Source of the DNA: Atopsyche davidsoni
Lineage: Eukaryota > Arthropoda > Insecta > Trichoptera > Hydrobiosidae
DNA length: 64,000 nt
Direction of reading: 5' to 3'
Assembly: GCA_022113835.1 (NCBI GenBank)
Contig: JAILWY010000013.1
Span: forward strand, 15,176,001 to 15,240,000
Under the pieces are notes generated by a model that was given only the letters and a program-made list of their open reading frames with translations, searched no databases and was not told the origin of the DNA. Within the stretch, counting starts at the first letter, position 1. Each line of letters begins with the position of its first letter. Positions 50,169 through 61,400 of this stretch are shown piece by piece. A program made the position numbers and the translations under genes.

Positions 50169-50829
50169 ATTTCTTGTTAATTTGGAGTTTTTATTTATTT
50201 TTAAAATACCTATTTATTTTATTCAATAATTTATTTTATTTATTTATTGTTAAAATACCGAGTATTAAAAATAATATCAGACTGTTATGGATGATCTGGG
50301 TAAGTTATTAGTCATCACGGTAATTTTAGTCTTGTTAAAACATATATGATTAAAATCATGTCAAGTACATAAATCATTTTATAACTTCCGCCCCGGGGAT
50401 ATAATTCATTTCCGCGACGGAAAAAGAAAACTGACACTTTTTAGTGATATGGGGTTTATATGAAACTTTTATTCTCCGATTAAATATTCATATCTGAGCA
50501 AAACTTATCACATCAATCGATATTTTATTTGAAATAAAATAAAAAAGCACGATTTACATTAAAACGAAGTTGCTAAATGAGCAAAAAAATATTGCTTATC
50601 CGGAAACATTATATTAATTTATGCGATTTTGTATCAATTTGCTATTAACTAAGTGCTGGATATTAAATAAGTAGTAAATATTTTGCTTAATTTATTATAT
50701 TCAGTGAAAAAAAAAATTGAATTTGGACTCATCACACGCCACTGGTACGAAAAAAAAAACATCAGATTTTACAAAGGCGGATATAAATTAATGTTGGCTT
50801 TTCATATTATAATATTAAAGTATTCGATA

Positions 50830-50875
50830 TTTTTTGACAGCGAGTTCTTGGTGAAATTTCATTGTAAATATAATA
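50830..50875 (-). repeat. Diverged Penelope-family end sequence
   Basis: TTTTTGACAGCGAGTTCTTG then GTGAAATTTCATTGTAAATA is an eroded inverted copy of the same end sequence. Confidence 0.45.
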
Positions 50876-51393
50876 TTATGTATGTGTGTGCATATCATGT
50901 GAATTTTGTTAATCAAATGTATATATAACTACCTCCCTTCTAATATTCAATATACTCATATAGGTCTTGTACTTCTATGAACTCTTGTGTAACAAGTCCC
51001 AAATATTTAACATGTGCGGCCTCTGCACATACCCAATAACTATCCAAACCCAGCATATCGTGGGCAATAAAAAACCCCGATCACAAAATTAAATATCTAG
51101 ATATATGTATATAAAGGCACTTATATTTTTCTAGTTGTATAAGTTACATAAAAAAGCTACGAAAATAAACAACAAAGAAATATTTTTGAAATATTCTTAT
51201 TCCGTATTGCCAGGTTAGTAAAAAAAATATATATTGGCAATCGGTAAACCTATAAATATAGACCATAGAAAGCACACTGGTCCTGAAAAAAATAATCTCT
51301 TCGTTTCATGTAAACTGATTACATATGTCTATTTTTTGATTAACGTCAATCACATGCGTATTTATTACCCATTACGGGTTTATTATATTATTT

Positions 51394-51642
51394 CTAATAT
51401 GATTAGGCACATTAGCATAAATCACTAAATATTGATTGGCCTGGGCACATTGATTCATATGTAGAGTATGATTGTTAAAAATTCTCGGTAAACGGAAGTG
51501 ATTCGTTAGTACAAGGGTTAGTACACCGGTCATGTAAGCCAGGGGATGTGGGTTCAAATCCCACACAAATCACGATGATATTATTCTGAGAGTTTCTTTA
51601 AATCATCTTCTATGTATGAACTAATCTGCCTAATCATATTCG
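51394..51642 (+). repeat. tRNA-Thr-like repeat, copy B, with inverted ends
   Basis: The unit is bounded by CTAATATGATTAGGCAC at the left (51394) and its near-perfect inverse GCCTAATCATATT at the right (to about 51642). It holds the tRNA-like core at 51498-51573. The sequence left of it, 51353-51393, matches one arm of the foldback hairpin at 29177-29332. Inverted ends around a tRNA-derived core are unusual for a SINE, so the unit may be a composite. Confidence 0.7.
51498..51573 (+). tRNA. tRNA-Thr(UGU)-like sequence within a repeat, probably not functional
   Basis: This is the second copy of the 76-nt tRNA-like core, differing from the first by a handful of bases (GCC for ACC in the anticodon stem, TTAG for ACG in the D region). 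The B box GGGTTCAAATCCC is unchanged, which would preserve part of an internal Pol III promoter. The same U33 replacement is present. Confidence 0.6.
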
Positions 51643-51839
51643 TAATAAATTGATTACCTTATAGTTAACACAAGAAACCTACTTGCGCGCGCGAGAAAGT
51701 AAAAATCATATTTATTGATAAGGTAAGTAAAAGAGAAATTGTGTTAAGTTAGGTGAGATGAAGGTAATATATGTATATATAAAAATATTTCTTTATTTAT
51801 TATTATACGTAAAGTGTGTGTAGTCCTAGATATTTTGGG

Positions 51840-52170
51840 TTTATATACTTTCCGGCGATCATCAGAGTGGCAGAGGTCGTGTATGCATTATTGTCATGGC
51901 ACACGAACGGCTAATGCATGGGTTTCCTACGGAGAATTACACAAAGCACTGGAGGTTAAATTACTGGTTTGTGCTTAATAATCCGAGCAAAGTGGAATAT
52001 GTAATGGGCTTCCGGAGATCGAATGCGTTGTATAAAGCCAACATCCGTCTTCATGTATGTTGAAACCCCTCAAATATGTATTTTGTCGAGTTCCCTGTTC
52101 CTGTTCTAGTTCAGTGTTGTTGTGACCTGAAACTCTCCAAGTGTGTATTTTGTGAGAAACTCGGATCATT
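51840..52170. other. Moderately GC-richer segment, no gene recognised
   Basis: About 330 bp around TTCCGGCGATCATCAGAGTG is compositionally raised, with no long frame or splice pair. The remainder to 53908 is AT-rich and featureless to my reading. Confidence 0.3.
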
Positions 52171-53908
52171 GTTAAATTTCAACGCTTTTTTTGAAATCAA
52201 TTTTAATTTTAATATTTCATTTTGAGAGATTGTTCACTAAACTATTTTTGCTAGCGAATTTTGTTTCACATCAGAGTGAAGAGAATAAATTTATCAGTTT
52301 CACATTAATAGCAATGTTTATATCAATTTAAAGATAAATATACAAAAATGGTATTATAAAATAGCAAAAACAGACTGGGAAAGTATTGGCGCAGGTGTTT
52401 TATTGTTGAAATCTAGATATGAATGGTTCGGGAAATGGAAAATCGACAAGCTTGATATGTGATTCATAGGAAAAAGTGCATCTCCAGTGTGGCACAGCAA
52501 ATTTATCATGCAAAGTATGATTTATTTAGCTTGCTGCCGGGACTTTTTGCATTTTCATAATACGAATAAATGCGTTGCATAAAGTCTTTAAATTGTTGAC
52601 GTGTGAAGTAAGTGCTGCTTTTTGACTTCCGCTTCTCATATCATGTCGATGTCAATATCCGGTGCAAAGTCAAGTGACTGAATTGACGATGACTTGCCAA
52701 GATGGCAAATAAATATGTTCAATTTCAACGAATTAAAAGTTTTTCTAACCATTTAGAAGCACTTTTTAGGATCCATTCTGTTGAGAAGATTTCAAACTCC
52801 AAAGGGATATTTTTTTATAACGATGGTTTTAATATATTTACGGGACTTATTTTTTCAATACAATATAAACTCAAAATTGGCTACAGTAATTACTAGGTAT
52901 AAGTTTATATCATTCATTTACTTTTAGTCATGAAGGTATTAATTTTAATATGTTACTAACTTGTCTTAACTTGTAATTAATTACTATAATAATTAATCTT
53001 ACCTGCTGAATTTATATTAAACTCATCACAGGCATTTAAGATACCAAAGCTTTATCTATAAACTATCGTGTGTTTACTATAGCGATGAGTTAACTAATAG
53101 TTTTACTTTGTGAACCTTAACTATAAGTTTATTTAAATTTGTTGCCTTGAAAGCTTACCGTTAATTGTAACAACTTCTTTCGGATGCAGGCTTATTTCAT
53201 TCTTTCGGATCTTCAGACTAAGCATACAAGTAAGTTTTGCTTTCAAAGGAAGCTGGTTACTTGTTCCTTAAAGTCGAGATCAAGCAATTAGCTTGTTTGA
53301 CGCATTACTATTTCCTTTTAAAGATGAGAATCCTGTTTAAATGATTATACTTAATTAGGAAATGAAAAATGAATTTCCTAAAAAAGACACTCATAAGTTT
53401 ATTTTGTGTGTGTTATAAATAACCGATTATATATATTACTTCTTATTGAGTATTTTTATTTTTTATTGGCCAATAAACGGTTGTATATTCGTTATTTTGC
53501 ATTATATTAATTTCAATACATTTTCACGTTTTTACGTTTGATACGACTTAAACAGAATACTGTGCAATAAATTGTTTAGTTTTTTCTTCTTTTAAATATA
53601 ACACTTTTTTACTTCGAATCGTAAAAAAATATTTTGCCAATCATTGGAGTGGCTTATGACATCACAATAAAAAGAGACAGAAACTTTTTTTTATTTATGA
53701 AGAATATAACGGATTATTGTTTTACATAACTGGATTTTTGTCGGGTTAGATACATTCGATAATATTTTTTTTAATTACATCTGAATAAAAATTCGATATT
53801 TTTTTTTGTGTATGACTCTTGTTCGTAAAGCCAAGAGTTTTTTTTTGTATTGACCTGCAAGTTTTAATAAATTGTGGTTTTTAGAATTAAGCCTGCTTAC
53901 GCTTTTAG

Positions 53909-54044
53909 ATTTTTCCTGGAAAAGCAATTAATGATGAAATCAGTTAGAGATACGGAAATCGGCATCTTCGCAGCGGCCATTTTGATTTTCGAAGATAACC
54001 TGATAAAGCACCCTTCGTTCCACCTGCTCGAGCGACTGATGAAG
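53909..54044 (+). CDS. Candidate internal exon, nuclear-receptor ligand-binding-domain-like
   Basis: A 136-bp GC-rich island is bounded by an acceptor (ACGCTTTTAG) and a strong donor (AAG|GTGAGC). It reads one base plus 45 codons and ends in phase 0. The peptide contains KSVRDTEIGIFAAAILI followed by a helical stretch ending HLLERLMK. The pattern DTEIGxFxAxxLI, then about 18 residues, then LxERLxK, resembles helices 7 to 9 of nuclear-receptor ligand-binding domains of the E75/E78/Rev-erb group. Those are ligand- or heme-binding transcription factors in the ecdysone cascade. The usual SPDRPGL segment after helix 8 is not present, which weakens the match. No companion exons encoding the DNA-binding zinc fingers or helices 10 to 12 were recognised in the window. 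The exon call is stronger than the family call. Confidence 0.45.
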
Positions 54045-54265
54045 GTGAGCCTCCTCCCCTCCGGCTGCAAATGCCCTCTTCGTGCTCTGGGGTCATAAAT
54101 TCACATTCGATAACATCGGATATTTCAATATGTATGTGCAGTGTCGTCTGCTTGCTAAGTAACCAACGTTTATAACTATTTATTTTATAGTTATGCTTCA
54201 AGTATATTTTGTTAACCTACCGCGTAACCGGGACAATTAGTTTTATAGCCATGATCTAAATAAAT

Positions 54266-54839
54266 CAGAGGTTCGCAAAGTGAACAATATCGACCCCCAA
54301 GGGTCGATTCACCCTGTAAGGGGTCGATGGCAGCGAAAAATAATATTGGGGGTCCATGGGGGTCTACGAGAGTGGATCCCATTTAAGCAGGTCATCACCA
54401 AAATTTAGACATTTCGTAAATGTCATAATGCACCGAACACAGATTGTACCTAAGTACTTTGTGACGAATCGAAGCCCTGAAGCGTAGAAGTATTTTGTAT
54501 GTTTTAATTAATATACTTTATTCTATTTAAGATATTAAAGTGGAATTCCACCAAGTATTCTCTGTCAAAAATATTGATCTTATGAATGTTACTATATTTG
54601 CATTTTGTGTGTTTTTAATTAATAAAGTTATAATTAACTTTAGATGTATTTTAACTTTTTCATTTTTAAACTCACTGTACAGTAAACCCTATGAATGTGA
54701 GTTGTTCTATATAAGATGTCAAAAATATGTTTGAAGTTGATGAATTTGTAAAAATTCAATATTAGCAAGACAGGGGGCCGACGAAAAACAGGAAAACTCG
54801 ACAAGGGGTCGACGGGACAAAATAGTTTGGGAAACTATG
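54266..54839. mobile_element. hAT-like non-autonomous element
   Basis: The left end CAGAGGTTCGCAAAGTG and the right end, inverted, CATAGTTTCCCAAACTA match the hAT terminal pattern CANNGNTTCNCAAAC. The 8-bp ATCTAAAT occurs at 54254-54261 and again at 54840-54847, the size expected for a hAT target duplication; four extra bases (AAAT) separate the left copy from the terminus. Subterminal GGGTCGA/TCGACCC blocks recur near both ends. No transposase is present. The interior contains a Penelope-family end at 54537-54580 and AT-rich filler. Confidence 0.7.
54537..54580 (+). repeat. Penelope-family end inside the hAT-like element
   Basis: AAGTGGAATTCCACCAAGTA then TTCTCTGTCAAAAATATTGA matches the family end. 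It lies inside the hAT-like unit, so it either inserted there or was captured. Confidence 0.65.
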
Positions 54840-54847
54840 ATCTAAAT

Positions 54848-56149
54848 AGACTGCTTGATTGCTATTTCTGTGGGAAAGATGAAATTCATCTTTCTCTTGA
54901 GATTTTATTCTCAGGCACGTTATCTTCGTAGCCATATTGATGCTTTCTGTCTCTTTTATCTTCTTTGTTAATATTTTGATGATGTCTATTACTGACTTTC
55001 ATGTTTATTTTTAATAAAACATGAACACGACCAGCTCCTCAACAGTCCAAGTAAAGACCACTTTGCAGCAGAGACGCCATCTCTCCAGTCAAGGACATCA
55101 CCTATATCACTGCAATTAAAGAGTGCAGGCTTACTTCATCCAATTAAAAAAACTGTATATATATTTTTTTGCGCTTTTCAACCCCCCCCCCCTGTATGTT
55201 CTGAATTAAATTGAAAATAATGAAACCACAAATTTTCTTTTGTAAAATAAAAAAAACATGGCATCAAAATTATAACAAAGCTTTTGTACATTTGTATAAA
55301 GGTATAATTTGAAAATAATTTTCTTACATACTTTTGTTAAGACTGGATAAAAATTCCCTTAAAGTTTACTATAATGGCATTCAAAAATAAATTTTCGAAG
55401 ACGCTTTGATTTGGTTTATTTTACACGAAAAGTACTTGGTTTTTCGTTTTTGTTTTAAATTGTTCGAATTTATATAAATATAACGTTTTTATTGTTGAAA
55501 CGGTACTTATGTAAATACACATGGTTTTATTAAGAAAATAACAATTTAACTTTTTTACCGACAATACTTGCCTTTATAATATCATAGAATATACTATCAT
55601 TGATTATTTATTTAAAAGTTTTGTTTGGTTATAGGTAAAATCTCATAAGACCACCGATTTATTAATTATTGGTACAAAAAATAGTTGGGTAATAGTTTGT
55701 TTAACTTTTATAGGCTATATTTGTAAATATTTTATGTAAGTTTTCTCAAAAATATTTCGGGATTCTAACCCAATAATAATAAAAACCCGCATTCATAATT
55801 ATTGATATGTGAACTACAGAGTTAAAATAAAATATTTAAAGCCGATTTACAATATCGTTGATTTTTTCCCACAAAGTACACGCATATAATAATAATTCAA
55901 TGAATGTCAGTTTGTTTTATCATAGTCTGTCCCGTAAAAATGGTTGACGAGGCATTTAAAAAAAAAACACAGCATGAAAATTTGTTTGATGTCGTCATTG
56001 AGAGGCATTGCTGGAATGTGCTCAAATAAATATTCAGAATAACTATATTAACAGAAGTGAATATATAAGCTACGATAGTAAGTCACGTCACATCATGGCG
56101 ACATATACCATGTAGGCGGAGACACGCCATTGTGATACTGCCTCCTCAG
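54848..56149. other. No gene seen
   Basis: A GC-richer segment at 55021-55140 is open for about 45 codons but lacks an acceptor. An 11-base C run sits at about 55182-55192. Confidence 0.4.
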
Positions 56150-56376
56150 TTTGTTTGCAAATACCACCCACTCGTGTCTTACCCCTGGAGCTAAATATTT
56201 TCAGCAAGCGACAAGATTTCCGAGAGCCTTCCTTCTCAGAAAGCCTGATTTTTCATCGATGGACACAATGTATGACAGCTGTACCGATGTTTTTTTCGGA
56301 AAACAATATGAAAAGATCAAACAAATACGCATTACGCTCTTTCAATTCAACGGGCCTTAGTTCAAGTTATAAATAA
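56150..56376 (+). CDS. Candidate terminal exon, unrecognised
   Basis: A pyrimidine-rich acceptor (ATACTGCCTCCTCAG) at 56135-56149 is followed by about 220 bp of GC-richer sequence open in two frames. One frame stops at 56360 (peptide with AKYFQQATRFPRAF). The other stops at 56376 (peptide with FHRWTQC and ending NSTGLSSSYK). The stop of the second overlaps an AATAAA at 56372. In phase 0 the sequence stops after 14 codons, so this cannot simply continue the exon that ends at 54044 in phase 0. No domain is recognised. It could be a real last exon of an undetected gene or a chance GC-rich patch. Confidence 0.22.
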
Positions 56377-58101
56377 ATATTATCGAAATGTTTTTTTATT
56401 ATTATTTTGTTATGTTTTACCCACCACACTAGCAAAAGACATTTAAATTTAATATTCACAAAGAGCTTATAAAACAGGCTATTATTTGTATCAGGAGTTG
56501 TAAATGGAAGATATGGAGATAAATATAACAGATCCAACAACTATGCACGCGATGCTGTAAATAGTATTAAATTTTTTTATAAAATTTTAGATTATGCATT
56601 TTAAACTGTAAACGCGTATTCGTTTTATCCGTCAAGTTTTTTTTAACAAAATATATGATTGAGTAAAAATATATTTTAAAATAATAGATAATTACTTCTG
56701 AAATAAAACTATAGGTTAAAACTATTTTATTTAAATTTATTCTGCTGTTATTTTTATACAACGTTATTATTAACTTAATAAGAACCCCAATTGAATATAT
56801 AACAGAACAGGAACGTAACGAATGAAACATTATTTTTATAGTTTTGTCATAAATATTTATATAATATTTGTTGGTAAAATGTAATTAATATACAAACACG
56901 ATAGTATTGCTTTTAGGTTATCTGATAATAATTCGTTTCCACAATATGTCCCCACTCGCATTTTTACATAAAATTATATGTTGACTGACGGCAAGTTATG
57001 TTAATATTTAAGTACAATTATACGCAACATACGCAAATTTTAACGATGGCAGTTATCTTTGAGCTGAGTAGTTAGAATGATATTACACGTGAAAGCTATC
57101 TTTATCCATGGAATATGATAAAGATGATTGAAGAGACCCACCGTTCCAATACGTCACCTTTGTTTGATTGATTGGAAACATGTGGCTAGACCAGCTTGAC
57201 TCATCAATCATTCCACCGAACACATTCTATAGACTATAGAGTGTAACTGATTTTAGACACACGTGTAGCGCAAAAGTGTTTTATTTTATGTTCAAAGTCA
57301 TTTTCATTGAATAATTCATATACAATATAATTAAATAAATAAATACTTCCGTCACTTTTTGTTTGTTTCTAGTGATGCGTAAACAGAAAACCGGCTGAAA
57401 ACATGTTTATTAATTTAAATAAACTTAATATTGTCACCTGAAAAATTAGAATATAAATTTACGTATTTTATTTTAATTATCCTGGGAAATTAAATAGAAA
57501 GTTTTCAGAGTTTTTACCCGCATGTAAAGTTTCTAACTTAAATAAAACCATCGTGTGCTCCGACGTGCTGAAGATTTCTCCTGAAATTTATTTTTACTAG
57601 AAACATCAGGTAGCCAAGGGTAGCATGAAAGGAATTTACTTCTAATCAATTCAATTTTACTTCAATACGCTTGTAGTGGGTGGCATATGGCTGGGTCCTA
57701 AGAAATTGGCAATATTTTAATACATATATTATCCTTTGTTGACCCAAATTCTCGTCAATATCGCAATTATTAAAACATGTGTTGCCTAACAAATAAATAT
57801 TATCCTCAATAAATTCGGTATTATACTTTTATTCAACGAGTCCCCAGAAACGATTATGCTACAATTAATGTATCTTGCTACTTCATATGAAAACAATACT
57901 TGTAGGACTTTTATTAGTTAATACATATATTATAATAGGTCATAGTTATTTAGAAAACATTATAGTACGAATTTTGTATTATTATCACAATATTTTGATC
58001 ACTTATTCCACGGAAGATAATTTCTTTGTTGATTTAATTTGTTTTACAGGAACTATTTTTTCATTAATAATGTATTGTTTGGCCTCGTTCTTTCTTTTCA
58101 G

Positions 58102-58273
58102 TATTTTTCCTCTTGGTGTATTTTCTGGTAAAATCCAATATAAAACTAGAAAAAAGAGACGGAGACGGCCATGTGCAACTATTTGTAGTGAAGACAGAAG
58201 GGTGGGGCTGGTAACCCGAGCTTTCAGACGAGGAGGACTGGATATTTCTCTAGGGCAAGCAAGTTGGAATTGA
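58102..58273 (+). CDS. Candidate 3'-terminal exon, family not recognised
   Basis: A strong acceptor (TTCTTTCTTTTCAG) at 58088-58101 precedes a GC-rich tract that is open in two frames. One frame, entered after one base, runs to a stop at 58273 and gives an Arg/Lys-rich basic peptide (KKRRRRPCATIC, then RAFRRGGLDISLG). The other, entered after two bases, gives a hydrophobic start (FFLLVYFLV) and a charged tail ending VKTEGWGW before a stop near 58212; it looks like a membrane anchor plus short cytoplasmic end. An AATAAA follows at 58494-58499. An unbroken frame also runs from 57875 through the acceptor and would give a 132-residue protein with hydrophobic segments if unspliced. I recognise none of these peptides. 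The exon-like structure is the evidence; the frame is undecided. Confidence 0.3.
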
Positions 58274-58493
58274 CTTCGATTATTTATGATTCTGGGATAT
58301 TAGAATTTCATCGGACATATTGATTTATTGTACTTTTTCAGCTGAGGATGCCACATTATATGGTTGATTGATCACTAAACCAATGTTTTAAGCTTTGGAC
58401 TGTGATTTTTTGCTGTCAACAAATTATGAAATTATACTGAGGTTTTTTTTTACTTTTTATCAATTGTTTTTTGTTGTGTTTGAATTGCATCTT

Positions 58494-58499
58494 AATAAA
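58494..58499 (+). promoter_or_regulatory. Polyadenylation signal AATAAA
   Basis: AATAAA lies 220 to 280 bases after the two possible stops of the candidate terminal exon at 58102, with T-rich DNA around it. Its placement fits a 3' UTR end, but the hexamer is common in this AT-rich sequence. Confidence 0.3.
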
Positions 58500-61400
58500 A
58501 GTCTTATGATAAATTAAATCTGTAATTATACCTTTTTGTAAAAATATTATTGTATATTAAGATTTTTTTTAGTTCCTTGCATGTTTATTACACTACTTAT
58601 ACTGATTTTTCAACTTGATTTTTTCTACATGCAATTAAAATATGACTTTTTATATAATGATAAATAATTCTAATGGCAAATGAACAAACTGCAAGAGTAT
58701 TTTTTTGCAAAATATATAGATTTTTATGTTTTAATATTAACAAACATTTTAATAATATTTATTTTTAATAGTTAAATGATTTTTTTTTTAGCTAGTAAAC
58801 GAAGATGTACGATTGTAAACAAGTGTAGATGGTGACTAAAGAGGAAAAAAACGAAATGATATGCCAGATGAATCCTGATATAGCAAAAGACAGTCAACGA
58901 AAATAAACCATCTTTTAAAAATCTAGACGCTTCAGGCTCGATGGAAGTATGAAGGGTTGATTCCGATAAGAATGCTTGAGAAAATATGGGTTTGATTTTG
59001 CAGGTTGGGTTTTATTGCCAACCTTGACGAAAAAAATATTGGGTGCCTAGCAAAAATATCTCCTTTTAAAAAAAAGCATGAGAAAGCAAGTATATTCGCA
59101 AATTTTCCATAACTGGATAAAAGACTGCATATTTTATAAACTGTTCGGCTTACTACATTATGATTTATCTGCACAACATATGAAGATATGAAGTAAAAAC
59201 TTTCTTATTGTATGAATTATCAAAATGATTTAGAAGACTTTTTATAACATGTAATATATCTTTATTATCTTTAGTGTATTTCTTAAATAATTTGCTGTTA
59301 GTTAACACTCATAAATCGACTTTGAACGATTTATTCGGTGCGGTGCTCTTGCCAATTGAAGAACTATTTCACTGTACTAAGCGAAATTTTAATTTCATTT
59401 TTTTTAGCTAAAACTAAGCCATACTTCATATTTATACGTAATTTATTTTTGATTTATGACGCTTGTTATAATATTAATGATTTTACAAAAAGCTTATATG
59501 TATTTGTTTAGGATAAATTATAGCATTTTTATAGCATATTGAAGGTTTAGTTACATATATCTATATCATTCCAAACCTTCCAAATTTCGGTTTTCTTACC
59601 GAAAGGACATTTTCCATGTGCCAGAATCAATCAATACTGTGACGGTATAAATTGAGGTAGATGTCGTTCATATAAAAAAAATTGTCGCTGAATATCAAAT
59701 AAAATACAGACTCAAGGAAATATGCTTCAGGAATAAAATTCTCGTGTTAGAATGATGTATTTTTCAAAATAACATAATAACATTTTAAATTATGTTTTTC
59801 TTTTAATAATTTATTTTTGACATTTAATATGATTTATCACGTTATTTATTCCATAAAACATCAATTTGTCACAGCAAAAATATTATGTTAGACTTTTCAT
59901 CTAATACATTTTTACTTGTCTAAAATCTAAAATGTCTAAGAGTCTAAAATGGACTGAAACATATATGAGTTTAAATAAAAAATTAGCAACAAAAAGATGC
60001 CGATGAGAACAAAATTGCAAATTTTATCACCCAACACTTTTATGGTATTATATTTGCATCGATAAAAAATCTGCCATAAAAATCTATCAAGGTTTTCCCT
60101 TTTTTATACCAGAAGATTTTTTGCATTGATAAAACCATAATCAATTTATTGCATCGATCCCATATCCGTCCCGGAGACTCCAGAGTCGACAAGTGAGTCA
60201 TCATATTAATCAAACTGTATCTTTTGATTACTGTGTAAAGAAACATTAAGTTTGCACATTCGTAATAAATAATATATTATTTTTTATTGGGGAGAAATAG
60301 ACATAAATAATCCATCCATTAATCCAGTTTTATTGCCAACATCAAAATTACTAATAGCAAATTTAATGACACATAATTACACGTTGTGATACTTTTGCTG
60401 GTGGATTTTTCACAATTATTTCACGATTAGACCTACTTATAAAATAATTTATATTGTTTAAAATTTACTTATAGTTATAAAAAAAGGATTTTTTCAGTTA
60501 CCAGACACCAGAATCAAAGGTATCGTATAACAATACGAATCACGTGAAAATTTAATAATAATAAAGTGACAATACTGATTTTAAAATATATTGCCTTAAA
60601 AGTATTTATTTTTAAAATATCTTATGTTTTAAGCACTTATAAAGCTATTTTAATTAATTATATCACTTTATTATAATAAATAATAAATAAATATAACCAT
60701 TAGAATATTTCTCGTTTAAGTGTAGAAAAATTATCATAATTGATTGTGGTATGTGGACGATTATGAAGATTGTGGTAATCCTGCGTTTCCCAACTTTTTT
60801 ATGACAATAATAAATAATTTGAATAACATAATATATTTTTATTCTGAAGAAATACTAGAAAGGCAAACACGCCAACCAATATCAGGTTTTTTTAGATTCG
60901 CTGTAAGAATATTTATTTTTGGGTAGTGAATATTCAGAAGCTGCAATCAAAGTTTAATGAACTGCTGATTGGGAAATTCTGACTCAAACAATTGCGACTG
61001 TTAGTTAACTCACTATGACTCAGAAGATAATAGGAAAATTAAATTTAATTTTAATCTCAACATAAACTTATTCAATCTCTTACTAAAATCAACCAGCATA
61101 TTACGTGGGTTTTGAGTGTCAAGGCTAATAAGTCTATATTGTAATCACGGTGTAATAAAAGTTACGATATCACCTAAAACGAGGAGACAGATAATCAATC
61201 TCGAATCATTAAAATGTACCCATTCAATGATTTTTTCTGTACTCAAACTGTAGTATAATTAATTGCTTTCAATTAAAAAGTATTATCATAAAAATATTTC
61301 AATTATAGGCATCAATGTATTTTATTTACGTATAAGAATATTCCGAACCTCTTCACGACATTGAGCAAAGAAACAAGGTGAAATCTTTGAACTGTCTATA

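Noticed and set aside
53944..54201. Minus-strand 85-codon frame over the nuclear-receptor-like exon
   Set aside because: The plus strand has both splice sites and a helical peptide; the minus frame has neither.
55017..55160. Open frame with HDQLLNSPSKDH and SLQSRTSPISLQ, possible exon
   Set aside because: No acceptor with a pyrimidine tract precedes it and no donor or poly(A) context fits.
55182..55192. 11-base C run
   Set aside because: A simple homopolymer; unusual in this composition but without further structure.
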